Shown here in pieces: positions 24,014 to 36,505 of a stretch of 64,000 nucleotides of DNA. The stretch's first letter is position 1, and each line of letters begins with the position of its first letter. The stretch lies in NCBI GenBank assembly GCA_940671915.1, contig CALNVZ010003434.1, positions 17,907,166 to 17,971,165 on the forward strand. The letters are read 5' to 3'. This stretch comes from Paracentrotus lividus (taxonomy: Eukaryota; Echinodermata; Echinoidea; Camarodonta; Echinidae). Both the position numbers and the translations under genes were made by a program. The notes below the pieces were generated by a model. It was not told the DNA's origin and ran no database searches. It was given only the letters and a program-made list of their open reading frames with translations.

Positions 24014-24840
24014 CGTCAAGAAGCGGGACTGACAGATGATTAGCTGTGGGGCTGGTATACCCCCAATCTCTCCAAAGAAATATATATTTTTTTAATTGTC
24101 ACTCACATTAAATTTATGTAACTGCCAAGGATACCAGACCAAATAGGCTCCACCACACATTTATGTCGTCATAAAAACTAGTGATTGATATTTGAAGGCA
24201 AAAATCAGTTCCAAACACGTAAGTCGTGTTCATATCGCAAGTACGGTACGGTATGGTATGGCGATATAAACCCGCAGTCTCGAGCACCATCTGCAGGCAT
24301 CTACATGTATAGCGCTCCGTGTGCACTGCTGTTCAAAAGCACAGCGATGTACTCTACTTCCGGGTATAATATCCATTCCCTTCTACAGCGCTGTCTATAG
24401 TTAGAGGCTAACTACAGACAGCGCTGGAGAAGGGAATCAAATGTATTCTGTGACCTCGCCGGTTGGCTGACCCGGAAGTAGAACACATCGCTGTGCTTTT
24501 GACCAGCAACGCACACGGAGCGGTATAGCCGCCAGCGCTAACGACATAGCTAGCTTGCTAGCAGACGGCACTCGCTACCGCGGGTTTATATCGCTATGTA
24601 CCGTACTTGCGATATGAACACAGGTTACGTTTGGAACTGATTTTTGCCTTCAAATATCAATCACTAACTGTTATGACGATATAACTACTAGTATGTGGAA
24701 GAACCTATCTGGTCTTGTATCCTTGGCAGTTACATAAATTCAATCTGAGTATCAATTTAAAAAATATATATTACTTGGGTGAGATTCAGGGTATTCCAGC
24801 CCCACAACTAAGCACCCATCAGTCCCCATCGCTTTGTGAC
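24014..24840. mobile_element. Large foldback (inverted repeat) element, 0.83 kb
   Basis: Two arms of about 390 and 430 bp mirror each other around a 3-base centre near 24406. The core stem is CTGTCTATAGTTAG / CTAACTACAGACAG. Matching landmarks include GTAACTGCCAAGGATAC (left) against GTATCCTTGGCAGTTAC (right), and TGATATTTGAAGGCAAAAAT against ATTTTTGCCTTCAAATATCA. CTACTTCCGG also pairs with CCGGAAGTAG, and GGGACTGA with TCAGTCCC at the ends. The right arm has an extra 30-40 bases near 24535-24585. No transposase is present. Confidence 0.92.
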
Positions 24841-25314
24841 CGCGACTGGTCAGTCTATGTATAGGCCTACCCAGCACATTAATATGTCGCAATTCTCTAC
24901 AGCCAAAGTTCTGGGGCGCAGTGAAAGAGGAGGTACTTGCTCTGACTGGCTAATCGCACAAAGGTGCGCACTCACTCATGTTTATTTAACACACATGTGC
25001 ATTGAACGAAGACGGAAACAATAGCTGGGGGCGTAGCTTATCACAAACAGTTGGGTTTCGCGTCACGTGCACGGAGCTGCATATACGGTGAGATACACAT
25101 GCACCCACTAATAACGCATGCGTTGTAGCGCACCGCATCAGCAGCTAATTTCTCAGGGTAGTAGGGCAATGAAGACGACAAAAGAAAATAAGTTGCATTT
25201 TTGTAATACGCCAATTCGACAGCTGTCGACACGTGCGGAATGCATCCACCTGTTGTACGCCATACCCGCGAAAACTTTTGGCTCTTCATGCACTAGCCGT
25301 CAATCATTACCAAA

Positions 25315-25404
25315 ATGGAGACCATTGTGGAAGAAAAACTGCAAGACTCGACTTCACAAGTATCCAGCCCCGTCGCCTTTGGCAACGGGGCTGTGTATAG
25401 TTAA
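25315..25404 (+). other. Short open frame of 29 codons, doubtful
   Basis: CCAAAATGG is a good start context, and the frame METIVEEKLQDSTSQVSS then VAFGNGAVYS ends at TAA. It lies next to the CpG-rich promoter interval. No consensus donor is seen and no family is recognised. It could be an upstream ORF or a chance frame. Confidence 0.2.
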
Positions 25405-25669
25405 TTGATCATTAGAATATGAAGAACGGAATAACATTGATGATGATTCTAAAATATTAATATTTTACTTTGTATTAATTTGTAATAAAATAAAGATCGA
25501 ATTTTAGCCTAGGTGTGCAGACATAGGCTGCTTTTAGGCACTTCCTTCATACATGATGTAGAGCTGACAAGAAGATAGACTTGCTACTCTGCATTCTTCC
25601 AGTATTTGCGGTAAAGATACAAATATTGGCTAGTCTTCCTTTTTTACTTGCCATTCTAACTCCTAGTCA

Positions 25670-26425
25670 ATAACTGGGCGATGCGGAGAAGCCTCGCCTC
25701 GGCCTCGGCGGCGGCGGCACGGCGCGGCTGGCGTCTGTGACCATTCCATAAATTAACAAACGAGAGAGAAAAAAACAACAATTCAAATGAAAAACATTAG
25801 TCTACATACACATGAAGCTACGCTTGAAATGAATATAAGAAATACATAAACCAATGCTATATTTAAACTGGATAAATATTCATTAGTTTCCGAGTCCAAA
25901 AACAAGCTAAATATCATGAAAACTAGGAAGAACTTACATTGCTGGCCTCGGAAATTTCCAGGCTCGCCGAGATAACAGCTGATCAGTGACGTGACCCGAC
26001 TTTGACCCGAAGGGGATATCCCGTGTGTGTGTTCGTAACACAGACAGGGTTAGTTCCTCCACTAAGCTAGTTTCTCAATATGAGATCCGTTACAGTTTTG
26101 AAACTCGAACACACGGGAACTCATCAATCTGCACGATTTATAAAAGAGGTTTGGCTACTGTTGCTTGATTTGAGGTAATAAGGATATCCTTTATACAATA
26201 AATACTTATTTTTTTTCAAGATTTTAGTGCTTTACTTCTAATGGTGTTGTAAACTTTGAAACCAAAACTCGAGAGTCAGAGAACTCGCAGGCGGGCGGGG
26301 AAGTGGGAGGGCTGTTTTGGTTTGCTACCCTGCCAGAGTGTCGGGCGGAAGGGCAGCTAGAAATTGACTACCGTAAAGTGATGTAAAGAGATTGGCAGAG
26401 AGAGCTGAGAGAGAGAGAGAGTGCA
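25670..26425. promoter_or_regulatory. CpG-rich interval, likely divergent promoter for CASTOR-like and MYO18A-like genes
   Basis: GC- and CpG-rich patches at 25676-25740 (with repeated GGC/CGG) and 26283-26350 stand out from the AT-rich surroundings. On the minus strand a perfect GTAAGT donor (25931-25937) closes a candidate non-coding first exon of the CASTOR-like gene (from about 26040 down to 25938). On the plus strand there are a TATAAAAG at 26138, followed 28 bases later by a GTAATA, and a GTAAAG donor-like site near 26371. The positions of the transcription starts are inferred, not seen. Confidence 0.45.
25938..26040 (-). other. Candidate 5' non-coding exon of the CASTOR-like gene
   Basis: The minus strand reads CCGAGGCCAGCAAT followed by GTAAGTTC, a consensus donor. 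The stretch upstream is relatively GC-rich. Splicing from here to the acceptor at 10712, or first to the exon-like unit near 12.3 kb, would supply the missing 5' UTR. The start at about 26040 is a guess. Confidence 0.4.
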
Positions 26426-27847
26426 GCATGCAGTGCTTTGTCAAGATTCGATTCGTCAAACGTTTCAGACCTTATTTAGCACTAAAAAGTGGAATATTTA
26501 AAAATTCATTAATGTTGAATTACTATTCCATTCTTCATATTCTAAGATTCTTATGATCAATGTCAATTATTAAGCAAAAACTTTTATGAATTTATTTAAC
26601 AAGATCGACAATGACAAATGTTTCTTTTGACAATTTAAGTAACGTTAATTGGGCTTGTCCTTTTTTGTTACAAAACTGAAGGTGCTCATGTGTCATGTTC
26701 TCACTAACTCATTTTGGATGCAGTTTTTGATGCATTTTTGGATGTTTTACCTTTAGACACAATTTTGTAAATTTATGTTTAAAGGTTGAAAACAAAACTC
26801 GCTGATGATCATAAGACATTGTCTATCATAAAATATATTGCAGAGGCTTAGAGGACTACATTATGAATTTCAAATGTTCGCTTCCTGTTGGTTGTGTTTT
26901 GTTAAAAATTTCGCATTTATATTAACTCTTTGCACGCCACATTAATTTTAAGCATAAAAAAGAAGACTTTTCTCTTTAATTATTAAAAATAGTGTAACAA
27001 TATTTCCTTAGTATGAACTACGAAAAATTATGCCACAGACCCGGTCCTAGCATTATCAGTGATTTCAGATATTTTGGCCCAGCCATTGCAGAGAAAATGA
27101 ATTATTACGATTGTATAGTTAATAAGTACAATTGTGACTATAGTCGAACTTGGCAGGCAATATTATAATCATTTTATATACAGCAAAATTGCAAATTGCC
27201 TTTAAAGCGGTTGAGAGAAAACAAATGTGATTATGAACACAAAAAGAGAAATATATACTTTGCATTAGACCTACTTTTTACAAAATTTATCAAAATTTAT
27301 ATCACAAATTACAACTAGATCTAGATCTGGTCTGTGGAATATTCACCAGATCATGATAGGAATACCGAGAGTAGGCGAAAAATGGGCCAACAAGGATATG
27401 TCGATATGACATGAGCAATTTAACTTAGATTTAAAAAAATTAGTTTCTTATGGGTGTGCACACTTTACCGCTCATACCATAAACTTAATTCAGGACTATA
27501 AATTCATCATCCTCGATAATAAATTTGATAGTTTAAAAGGAAAAAAAAATGTTTTTGTGCCTATTTTGTTTTATATTTGTGTGATATTTTCATATTGTAT
27601 TTCACTTTAAATAACTTCTTTTGAAGACCTGTAGACTAAATTGAAAATCATGAAATGGTTTTATTCTCATGCCTTCACCATTTATATTTTTTTCCTGGAG
27701 CAATTGCTACACTGTCATGTCACAGCCCTGGCAAAGTTTTCTCGAATTACTAGAGTTTAGAATCTACATGTATATTCATTTTTCCCTCAAAGTATTTACA
27801 ATCCCTGTAACAATTTATTTCCTATTTCTTTCACTCGTTTTTAATAG
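26426..27847 (+). other. AT-rich stretch upstream of MYO18A-like coding exon 1
   Basis: No gene or transposon was recognised. It probably is the 5' intron of the MYO18A-like gene, since coding exon 1 has a good acceptor at 27846-27847 and so is not the transcript start. Confidence 0.4.
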
Positions 27848-27934
27848 GAACCAACTTGAATTTGAAATGCTCCAGGAGAGTAGAACTTTATTCAAAGCCT
27901 GATTTCATTTGGATGTACTAAGGATTAATCCACC
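27848..27934 (+). other. 5' UTR part of MYO18A-like exon
   Basis: A pyrimidine-rich tract (CCTATTTCTTTCACTCG) followed by TTTTTAATAG forms a strong acceptor at 27847. The 87 bases to the ATG carry stops in the coding frame. The start context is CCACCATGT, close to the Kozak consensus. Confidence 0.6.
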
Positions 27935-29035
27935 ATGTTCAGCTTTAAGAAGAAAGACAAGGAGAAGAAGGAGAGGAAGAAGGAAGCAAAGCGAAACAAA
28001 GAGATGTCTCCAGAAGAGTTGAATCGCCTTGAAGACATCAAGAAGGGCCTGTTCAACAAGAAGTCTAGCTCTCGTCAAAAGTCAGGGGCACCCGGTCATC
28101 TTCCGCTCAAGTCCCATGCCTATGCTGTTTCAGAGGAGAACAGCAATGGGCAGTACAACATGGAAATTACTCTTGGTGTCAACGAGAGGAGTGTTGATGG
28201 TCCGCTGACGAGCCCGAGTGGGAGTGATGCGAGCGGTGCTTCAACACCCGGTTTTGATAAGGGTAGCACAGGAGATGTCAGAATACACTCTGTCTCTGCT
28301 CCTCCGCTTGAAAATATCGCTGAAGACCCGAGAACCACAACGAGGCAATCTTCATATGAGAAGAAACGGAAGACGTCTTCTAAAGGTAAAGGGATCTTGA
28401 AACTGAGGTCATCAAGTCAGGCGGTTTCAGAGGCCCCTGTCAACGAGGTGGTCGTGAAGGTTAACGATTCAGTGCTTTTGGCGCAAAATACAGCATTTAA
28501 TGAAATGGTAGGAGATGAGCTTGATAGCTACCAAATACCGCATACCATACCTGAACCAGAACCTCCTGGTGAAAAGACGTTTAATGTTGATCTACGTCTC
28601 CCTGTGGTGGCCCCGCCAAAGCCCCCTCGCGCAAGGGACGTCATTCTCAGTCGCCAACCCACCGGCGGATTCGGTTTCACTCTACGCAGGACCAATATTG
28701 AAGAGCGATCTGGACCCGATGGGAGCATCAGTCGGCGACAGGTTCATTTCGCAGAACCGAGCGCGACGCAACGAGACAACGCTACTGGGCTACTACCAGG
28801 GGATCGCCTTGTGGAAGTTAATGGAAATAACGTCGAGAATAGCCCGCGGGATAGCATTATTGAGTTGATCCGCAGTTCTGGTGACTCTGTGACCCTGAAA
28901 GTCCAGCCTATCCCGGAGTTAATTGAATTGAGCATGAGGTCTGGGATGGATGGAACTGAAGTTCATCTTGAGGAACAGCTCTTGAAGACAGGGACGCTGG
29001 CCAGGAGTGCTAGTCTCAGGCACAAGGACAGAAAG
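27935..29035 (+). CDS. MYO18A: Class XVIII myosin, first coding exon (KE-rich N-terminus and PDZ domain)
   Basis: The exon gives 367 codons in phase 0, ending DRK at a GTGAGT donor. It opens with a lysine/glutamate-rich segment (residues 1-40, [20 protein letters not shown]), the hallmark of long MYO18A. A serine-rich, low-complexity linker (50-165) and a proline patch (204-232) follow. Next comes a PDZ domain (about 232-325) with the carboxylate-binding loop GFGF at 245-248 and [12 protein letters not shown] at 286-297. VHFAEP (270-275) and KVQPIPEL (322-329) are also conserved in vertebrate MYO18A. In that family the KE region binds actin independently of the motor, and the protein works in Golgi membrane tension and in stromal or actomyosin organisation. 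The gene continues at 48581 after a 19.5 kb intron. Paralogue MYO18B lacks this PDZ, which favours the A type or the single invertebrate gene. Confidence 0.96.
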
Positions 29036-30453
29036 GTGAGTCCTTCCTTTCAAATGCATCACGTGTCCCACAATTTGTGCACTGTATAGCTCTTCAAAGG
29101 TTTCAGACACTGTCAGTCTTATAATATTGCTCTATTAAAAAATTATCAGTAATGTTTTTCCTACATGATTTAAAAGATTGCATTTGCAATAGATATTCAG
29201 ACATAAACCAACCTTGTGGGAAAACAGGAAATGTGTTATGGGAAAAGCTAGATTTACAGAGCAAATACCTTATATGAAAACGAAATCAATACCAAATTAT
29301 AATAAAAAAAAAAAAAAGAAATAAAAAGAAGGAAAACAACACCCTCCTAAAAAAAACCCTGCATAATGATAGCTCAATTATATTTAACTAGTTTTATCCA
29401 ATTGTAGATCTGTTTTGAGACAGTTAATAGTAATGTGTCACTGAAGAGCAGCGGTAATAACAAAGCTCACTCATACTATGCCTGCATTAGGGCTGAAGTA
29501 ATTACTCATTCTCACACCTGCCCTGTCATTAGTTCTACTGATGAGAGGATATTGCTGCTAACGCCAGTTAGGTAGCCCAATTGATTCCGAATTATGATCG
29601 CGTCAATCTTGCTGGCTGTGTTCGAGTGACAAAATTATTGGGACAATGTGAAATGAGACACATCTAGTATTGTTTATTCTGTACAAGTTATTCTTCTAGA
29701 GACGATGTAACCTGTAGGCTATAATATATAAATGAAAATGCAATTTCAAATTTAAGATATTATAACTTTTATGTCAGTCATAAAGGGGGGGGGGGGGCGG
29801 GGGACAACCACAAATTGTGTATTTACCCACGGTGATACTAACAAATTTTTAGCCTGCACACGATGTATGTTGTGCATGCATACTTTTCATAATGTTGTTT
29901 TTTTTATGTTTGGTCAGTTCTACAGTGTTGAAGATTAGGCACATATATGTACACATGGTGTTCCCAAATGTAGATCATGTGCAAATCGCTGCATATTGTA
30001 TGTATTTGCAATGTTTATGTAAATAAAATGTAGATCACATTGTACGTTGTACAAAGGTACATGTGCACGCTTGTACACAGCCTATGGGTCAATGTGTCTA
30101 CATGTATAAGACACTCTTCACTCAGAATGTACCTTAGATCTCATTGTAAGCCACTGAGCCTTGCACAATGCATGGTCCATTGGGCACTCTGATTTGAAGA
30201 TTCAATGCACTGTATTGTGTCCACACATAGTGTAGGAATTTTAATCCCCACATCAAATGTATTACAACACTGAAGCCAGAATCAGGATAGTTGTTTGCAT
30301 TGCTGTACTGACTCTTTGGTGTTTGGATATTTACTTGCACTTTTTAGTCATGAATGCAAGATCATGTAAGCCTACATGTCCGCCTACATGTAGGTGGCAT
30401 TTCAACCAAATTTGACTACATGTACTCCACACTTTTTGCCTTTTGCATCATTG

Positions 30454-30673
30454 CCCTGTATTACACAAAGACTTACGATTGATTTTTCTTGGTAGCCTCA
30501 TCATGGACAGGGTACTCCAAAGTTGATGATCTTAATCCTAACCTTAGCCCTAACCCTAATCTTAATGATATCCAAATCAAAATTCATGGCTGTACCTGCG
30601 TTCAAAATGAGGCTACCAAGATAAAATCAATCATAACTTTTTATCAATCGTAAGTCTTTATGTTTAATACAGG
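30454..30673. mobile_element. Palindromic MITE with telomere-like interior, copy 2
   Basis: Ends are GCCCTGTATTACACAAAG and CTTTATGTTTAATACAGGGC. Inner arms GGTAGCCTCAT and ATGAGGCTACC are perfect complements. The interior has AACCTTAGCCCTAACCCTAA. Confidence 0.9.
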
Positions 30674-31587
30674 GCACAGATGTCATACTTCATACGTTAA
30701 AACACTTCCATGTAGGCCTACATGTATGGCCCATTTTATAGGCCTTCTTGTACTTGAGTCCAAAGTCTGTTATTTAAACACTGTACACCAATGTCTTCCA
30801 AGGCTATAGTTACTAGGGTGTCCTTACACATGTAGTTAGTCCTTGCATAATGGTAACACTAGGCAGGTTATGTGTGCCAATAGGGTGCCCTGTCTGATAT
30901 ATCAGATTTAAGAAGATAAAAGATTTTAATCTAATTGAAGAAGGGTAATGAAGTAACTCCCCAGAGGTTGAAAAAGGGAAGTTACCCATTCTACATCGTA
31001 CTGGGGCAATATGAATCACCATGCACCCACACTTTACATCATTGTGCACTCACAGTACTTTACCAGTTTCTTTACTATTCAGTAGTCTAAAAATAAACCA
31101 AAATCATTCCAGTAGGCAGAAAGTCGGTGTCAAGCCTTGACTGACATTGTAAGGTAGCCAGAAGAGATAAGCCCTTTGGTTACCTTTGGGGTAAAAAAAC
31201 AACAAACAAAAAAAAACAAAAACAAAAACAAAACAATACAAACAAACAAACAAACAAACATAACAACAACAGCCAAAATATCTAAATGCAATGGGTTCGT
31301 AACTTAACCCTGTACCAGTCAGAATGAAAAAAAAAAAAAAAAAAAAAATCTAAGTTCACAGTCTGTCAAAGTAACTGTAAATTGAATGTGTCTTCATGTT
31401 GCATTGATTAATTTCTTCCAGAACTTGGCAGGAGTGAGCATGACTTCCTGATACATGATGGACTTTAATCAGTTTTAATTTTCACTGGCTTCTGGTGCAC
31501 CTGTCTTGAAAATAGTTGTCAAAGTCATTGCTCCTGAATGCTCTAGAGGAGCTATAACTACACCTGTATAAATGTACATTTTTCAGC

Positions 31588-32089
31588 TTAAAGGGGAAGT
31601 TCACCCTGGATTTTTTTTAGTTTTGAAAAACGCAGAAAAATAAAAGAAACATATGAATGAAAGTTTGAAGAAAACCGACCAAAAAATGGCGAAGTTATGA
31701 ATATTTAAAGTTTTGATTCTGTGACGTCACATGCGAGCAGCTCTCCCATGTGTTGTGTATGTAAATTCCATAAATTTGTCTTTTTTCATAGTTCTGGATA
31801 AAGGAATGGGTCAATTTGATAGAGGCATGTTTATTAACATATGGTTGATGATGTATCGACCATACAGGTGAAATAATTAATTTTCTTCTGAAAAATGACA
31901 CTTTATGGAATTTACACTACATAACACATAGGAGAACTGCTCGCATGTGACGTCACAAAATCAAAATTTTAAATATTCATAACTTCGTTATTTTTTGGTC
32001 GATTTTCTCCAAACCTTCACTCATATTTTTCTTTTATTTTTCTGCATTTTTAAAAACCAATTTAAACCCAGCATGAACTTTCCCTTTAA
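31588..32089. mobile_element. Palindromic MITE family A, copy 2
   Basis: TTAAAGGGGAAGTTCACCCT begins it and CATGAACTTTCCCTTTAA ends it. The arms again carry GCGAAGTTATGAATATTTAA against ATTCATAACTTCGTTATTTT, and GTGACGTCACATGCGAGCAG against GCTCGCATGTGACGTCAC. It closely matches 22009-22507 in length and order. Confidence 0.9.
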
Positions 32090-32104
32090 GCCACAAGGTA
32101 AAGG

Positions 32105-32337
32105 GTTCCATGACAATTGCTCCGCTGACAATTGCTTTGGCATAAATTCCATACTGTACACTAATCAAATGGCCAAGTTCAACCCTGAACATACATGTAC
32201 ACTACCCTAAATCTAACCCTAAACCAACCTAAAACTAAAACCCTATTGCAACCCTAACTCTAACCCTACATCTTACATGTACACGAAATAAAACCTGGAG
32301 CAATTGTCACAGTCTGAGCAAATGTTGTGTCACCATG
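32105..32337. mobile_element. Inverted-repeat element with CCCTAA interior, family C copy 1
   Basis: CATGACAATTGCTCCGCTGA on the left corresponds, inverted, to GGAGCAATTGTCACAG and AATGTTGTGTCACCATG on the right. The interior has CTACCCTAAATCTAACCCTA and CCTATTGCAACCCTAACTC. The related copy is at 46197-46424. Confidence 0.8.
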
Positions 32338-32348
32338 TAAAGCCCTCA

Positions 32349-32495
32349 ATCAGGGGAGCATTTCATCAAAGGACTTGTCGGACGTTTTATCCGACAAACT
32401 GTTATAAGCTACTGAAATGCTTGCATCTGATTGGCTGAGAACAAATTTGTCGGATAAAATGTCCGATAAGTCCTTTGATGAAATGCCCCCCTGAT
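32349..32495. mobile_element. Palindromic MITE, 147 bp
   Basis: ATCAGGGGAGCATTTCATCA then AAGGACTT is mirrored by AAGTCCTTTGATGAAATG then CCCCCCTGAT. Inner arms also pair (TCGGACGTTTTATCCGACAA against TTGTCGGATAAAATGTCCGA). The spacer is AT-rich, and there is no coding potential. Confidence 0.9.
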
Positions 32496-35400
32496 CCTCT
32501 TTTGAATAGCAACAGGGTTTTATTATCCAGTATTCATCATATGAATGGAATGGAAGCTAGGAAATATAGAGGCAAGTCATCATTTTCATGCTTTACCTCA
32601 TAAATTGATGACTTTTTTTGTTTTTTTTTTTGTTTTTGCAATCACCTCTCTGATCACATCATCATAAATGATATTTTAGACTTACGTACCAGCACATTGA
32701 CAGGCAATTTATTCATGCATCCATAATCTAGTGGGTCAGGTTGCAATGGTCAATTCATTTAACACCTGGTAACGGATCCAGGATCTGAACATACTATACT
32801 TTAGATAATTTAATCAACATTATGACAATTATTGATTTCAGATCCACACCATCACTTTCATGTTGTTACACATATATTCAACATTTCAATTCTAATCTAA
32901 TTTAAATTCTCCCTACAAACTGCATATTTTAGGATTCTAAACAAAATCAGGTTCCAAGTTTTGCAAATTTTCTAACATAAAACCACAATCCAATGATGCT
33001 TGACAAATGTACTCTGCACTACACAAGAAGAAAGATTTTATTTGAAGTGTTTTTTTTTTTCCAATGAGAATGATTGAAAGATGTTGACTTGTAAGAATAT
33101 TCTAGGTTCCTGGACCCAACCTTAGTTTTATTTGTTATGCAGGAAACCTCTGACTGTAGAGGAAAGTAGCAAATATGTGCCAAATGCTTCAACACTGTTT
33201 GCTAGCTTTGATGTGGTTTTTGTGGTATTTTCTTTCACTTCGGAATGCAGAGTTTTGTCAATCGTTAACCTTTTCACTTGGTACTTGAAACAAAAAAGTA
33301 TATTTGCATTTTTGTATTCTTCTTGATAATGAATTGCATATTTGTGTACATACCTACATTGTAACATGCGCTACAGCCTTTTACATTTACATGTAGGCTA
33401 CACTATACACTGTGGGCCTTCAGAATAATGAAAATGTACCAGTACCCAATATTGAGTAAGGTTAAATTTGAGTGCATATGCAAATAAATTTATGTTGGCA
33501 TACATACATGTAGGGCCTATATCAAAACCAGATCTTGTGTTGTCTCTTAAAAAACTACATTGTACATTAATTCTACATGTACATGTGTATGCAGGCTAAA
33601 ATATAGATTGTACAGTGTACATGCAGGTATATTACTTTGATGAACAATGTAATGTACATGTACATTCTTACAGTGTGTATACAGCCATGTATACCTGACA
33701 TTATACGCCATAGACACAAACACATTTATATGAGGCCATATCCCAGCTTGTTTACTTCAGTTTTATATTGTAAACATGCACATTGAATGTATCTGCCCAG
33801 GGCCCCTTGCATAATGTTATAAACACTAAAAGCAGCCTGAAGGCACAATTATAATGCACCCAGCTCAGGCATTGTTTGGTATTGGTCCGTTCAATATGTT
33901 CTTTATGTATGGGGTACATGTAGGCCTATACACTAGAGTACAATGCACATGGTCAATAGGGATGACACACCCCCTGGCCCTGTCAGGCTATCAGTGATAG
34001 CCTATATTTAAAAGGGATTAGTATTGAACAATAAGGGATTATTTTTTCTCCTTCTGGCTTCAAAGGTACATCTTACATATGTACAGAGCATACATGTACA
34101 ATCATACATACAGTGTGTGCATGAAGATAGTATGTGTAGGCTACATATTACTAGTATATTACATTATACATGTATCTGGTTCAGTTTTAGAAATCCTTGT
34201 GAAAACTCTATTCAAATTGGGTTGAAAAATGGGTAGGCCTATTTCTTGAAGTGACTCTTGTAAATTACTTCCTATAAATGTAAAAACATGCACTTTGCCA
34301 AGTATTGCTATTGTATGTAGTAGTATGACCATTGTACATTGTATACAAATTCTACTCCGTGTACATAGGTCTACATCTACAATGTACATGTACATGTATC
34401 ACTTGTTGACCTTCATGTAACTGAAGGACTTTGGAATTAATTTTGAATTACCAGGGCAACCTGGATTTTAGTAAATTAACTTCAACGAAACAAGATTACA
34501 TTAATCCATAGAAAAGGGATCTGTTTCATTAACTGTGAAACTAGTGGTTTTGATCAATCAGCAACATGTAATCAAATCATTGCGCATTTCATCAGGTACC
34601 ACTCAATAATATTACGCTAACCACATAGTGTGCAGAGAATAATCGATTCATTTTCATCTTCAGTATTGATGTACATTTACATGTTGTACATGTACATGTA
34701 GGCCTACTGTTCAAAACCATCACTAGAAGTGGTGAGAAGCATAACTGAGGAATTGTCTCATTAGAAAATGATTTTTCTGTTTTCGTGTTTAATAGCCAGT
34801 AAGATTGCATGTTATTCTTGTTCAGAAGTAATTTCTCTGTAAATTATCTTATTGAAACCAGGGCAGATGCGCCCATAAGTATGCGCCCTCCCTAATTGTT
34901 AAGTATGGATTCACAAATTTTAGGGAGCCCTGGTTGAATATTGACCATTTTCCTGTCATAAATTTCATCAATGATTTTGTTTTCTTTTTATTAAAGCAAA
35001 ATATTCACAAGCATAGAGACCTTGTAAAAACCATTATGCCATATGTTAATAACAACCTTCCCCCCCCCCCCCCCCTCTCAAAAAAAAAAAAAAAGAAAGG
35101 GAGAAATTTCCCATCCTACAATGTATGTACAAGTAGCCTACATACCGGGTACATACATATATTGCACATTTTATGTTTTTATCAGCAAATTATTATTAAA
35201 GGGGGATCTGATTTATATCCGTCACCAAATTATGATTTAATCACAAATGAAATCATTACACCCTGTCGAGGGAGTGGGCACTACCAAGAAATGACAGAGT
35301 GTCGACAGCAATATGAATCAGCAACCAGTTATTCTCAAGAAACCACACGTTTACAAGATGTATCATTATGTACAGGCTGCCATAAATTGCTTGTAATTTG

Positions 35401-36478
35401 AAGTGTACCGGCGATTAGTGGACTGTGTTGAACGTTAATTTGTTGATTGACATGATTTTACCAATTACTGGTTTCTCGGATTTTGACAATTTAAGTGGTG
35501 TAAAAAGATCTACATCAATTGTAATAGGCCTATACAAATTGTATAGGCCTACATGTAAGCTGGAATTTGATGAAGATTGAATTAGTGTTCAAATAATTTT
35601 TGTGTTTATATGAGAAAACAAATTGTTTAATTGGCACATTACTATAGATTTGTTCCACGTTTCAATATTAAAGTACAACTGGTACATAGGCCTATATGTT
35701 ATATTGTATTCTACAATGCACATCAACAACCATTTCACTGCGCTCAAAATCCATTTGATTTTCATGATTGTTGCAAAAGGGACTGATGTGCATCAAATTT
35801 AGTTGGTCAACAAGTTTATTTTGCATGTTTTATGACATCTTATCTTTTTTAAACATCAAGCACAGTAAACACAGACTGTCTGTACTGTTAGCAATCTCTG
35901 GTTTCTTATCTGACAATAGTCTGCCACACAGACTCCAACTTGACAATTAACAAATTAAGTATTGTAAATTGAATGAAGCCTATTCCAGCATAACATTTGG
36001 TTTTGTCTCTTTCTTTCTAGACAGAGCAATATTTTTGTGCACACTAATTAGTTAATTCCTCGAAAGAAGAAGAGGAAAAATGTGGTTAAAGTCATGAGAA
36101 GGGGCTATATTTTTAGACTAATCTCATAACCTGGCTGTAACTTGGGGCTGCTATCTTTAGCCAGGGGCTATTCTCCTAGCCAATCCAATTAGCATCAGAA
36201 TGGGGTCATGACCTTTTACCTTAACCTGGCAGTCTGTGACCTCATATGAGGACAACAAATTGTTCTTCTTGAGGCATGTTTGTTTACATGTTTCTTGCTG
36301 ATGGACACTTGGAATCTTTCTCTTACTATCACTCAAGGGGTGGGGGTGTGTTACAGGTTGTTCCAATAACATTTTGACAATGTATGTATTTGAAAATTAG
36401 GGTTAACTTTACTTGCATTAAAGTTATTTTTTTTTTTCTTTAATGAATATGATCAATGATTAATCATATTGTACTTTA

Positions 36479-36505
36479 AGATATATATATATATATATAT
36501 ATATA
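36479..36505. repeat. (AT)n microsatellite, left half
   Basis: The AT run continues on the far side of the Helitron at 39859-39877, so it is the ancestral target site. Confidence 0.85.

Larger units (their letters stand above)
10712..25937 (-). other. Presumed 5' intron and upstream region of the CASTOR-like gene
   Basis: No confident protein gene is seen in this 15 kb. It contains the exon-like tandem pair at 12036-12360 and the tandem array at 12513-13110. Further along are the TIR elements at 14781-15406 and 19989-20462, a four-unit array at 17545-18505, palindromic MITEs (18570-18794, 22009-22507), a decayed LINE (22690-23960) and a foldback element (24014-24840). If the candidate first exon near 26 kb is right, all of this is the first intron. 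Confidence 0.4.

Noticed and set aside
28120-29110. Minus-strand and other-frame open frames over the PDZ exon
   Set aside because: Shadows of the strongly supported MYO18A-like exon.
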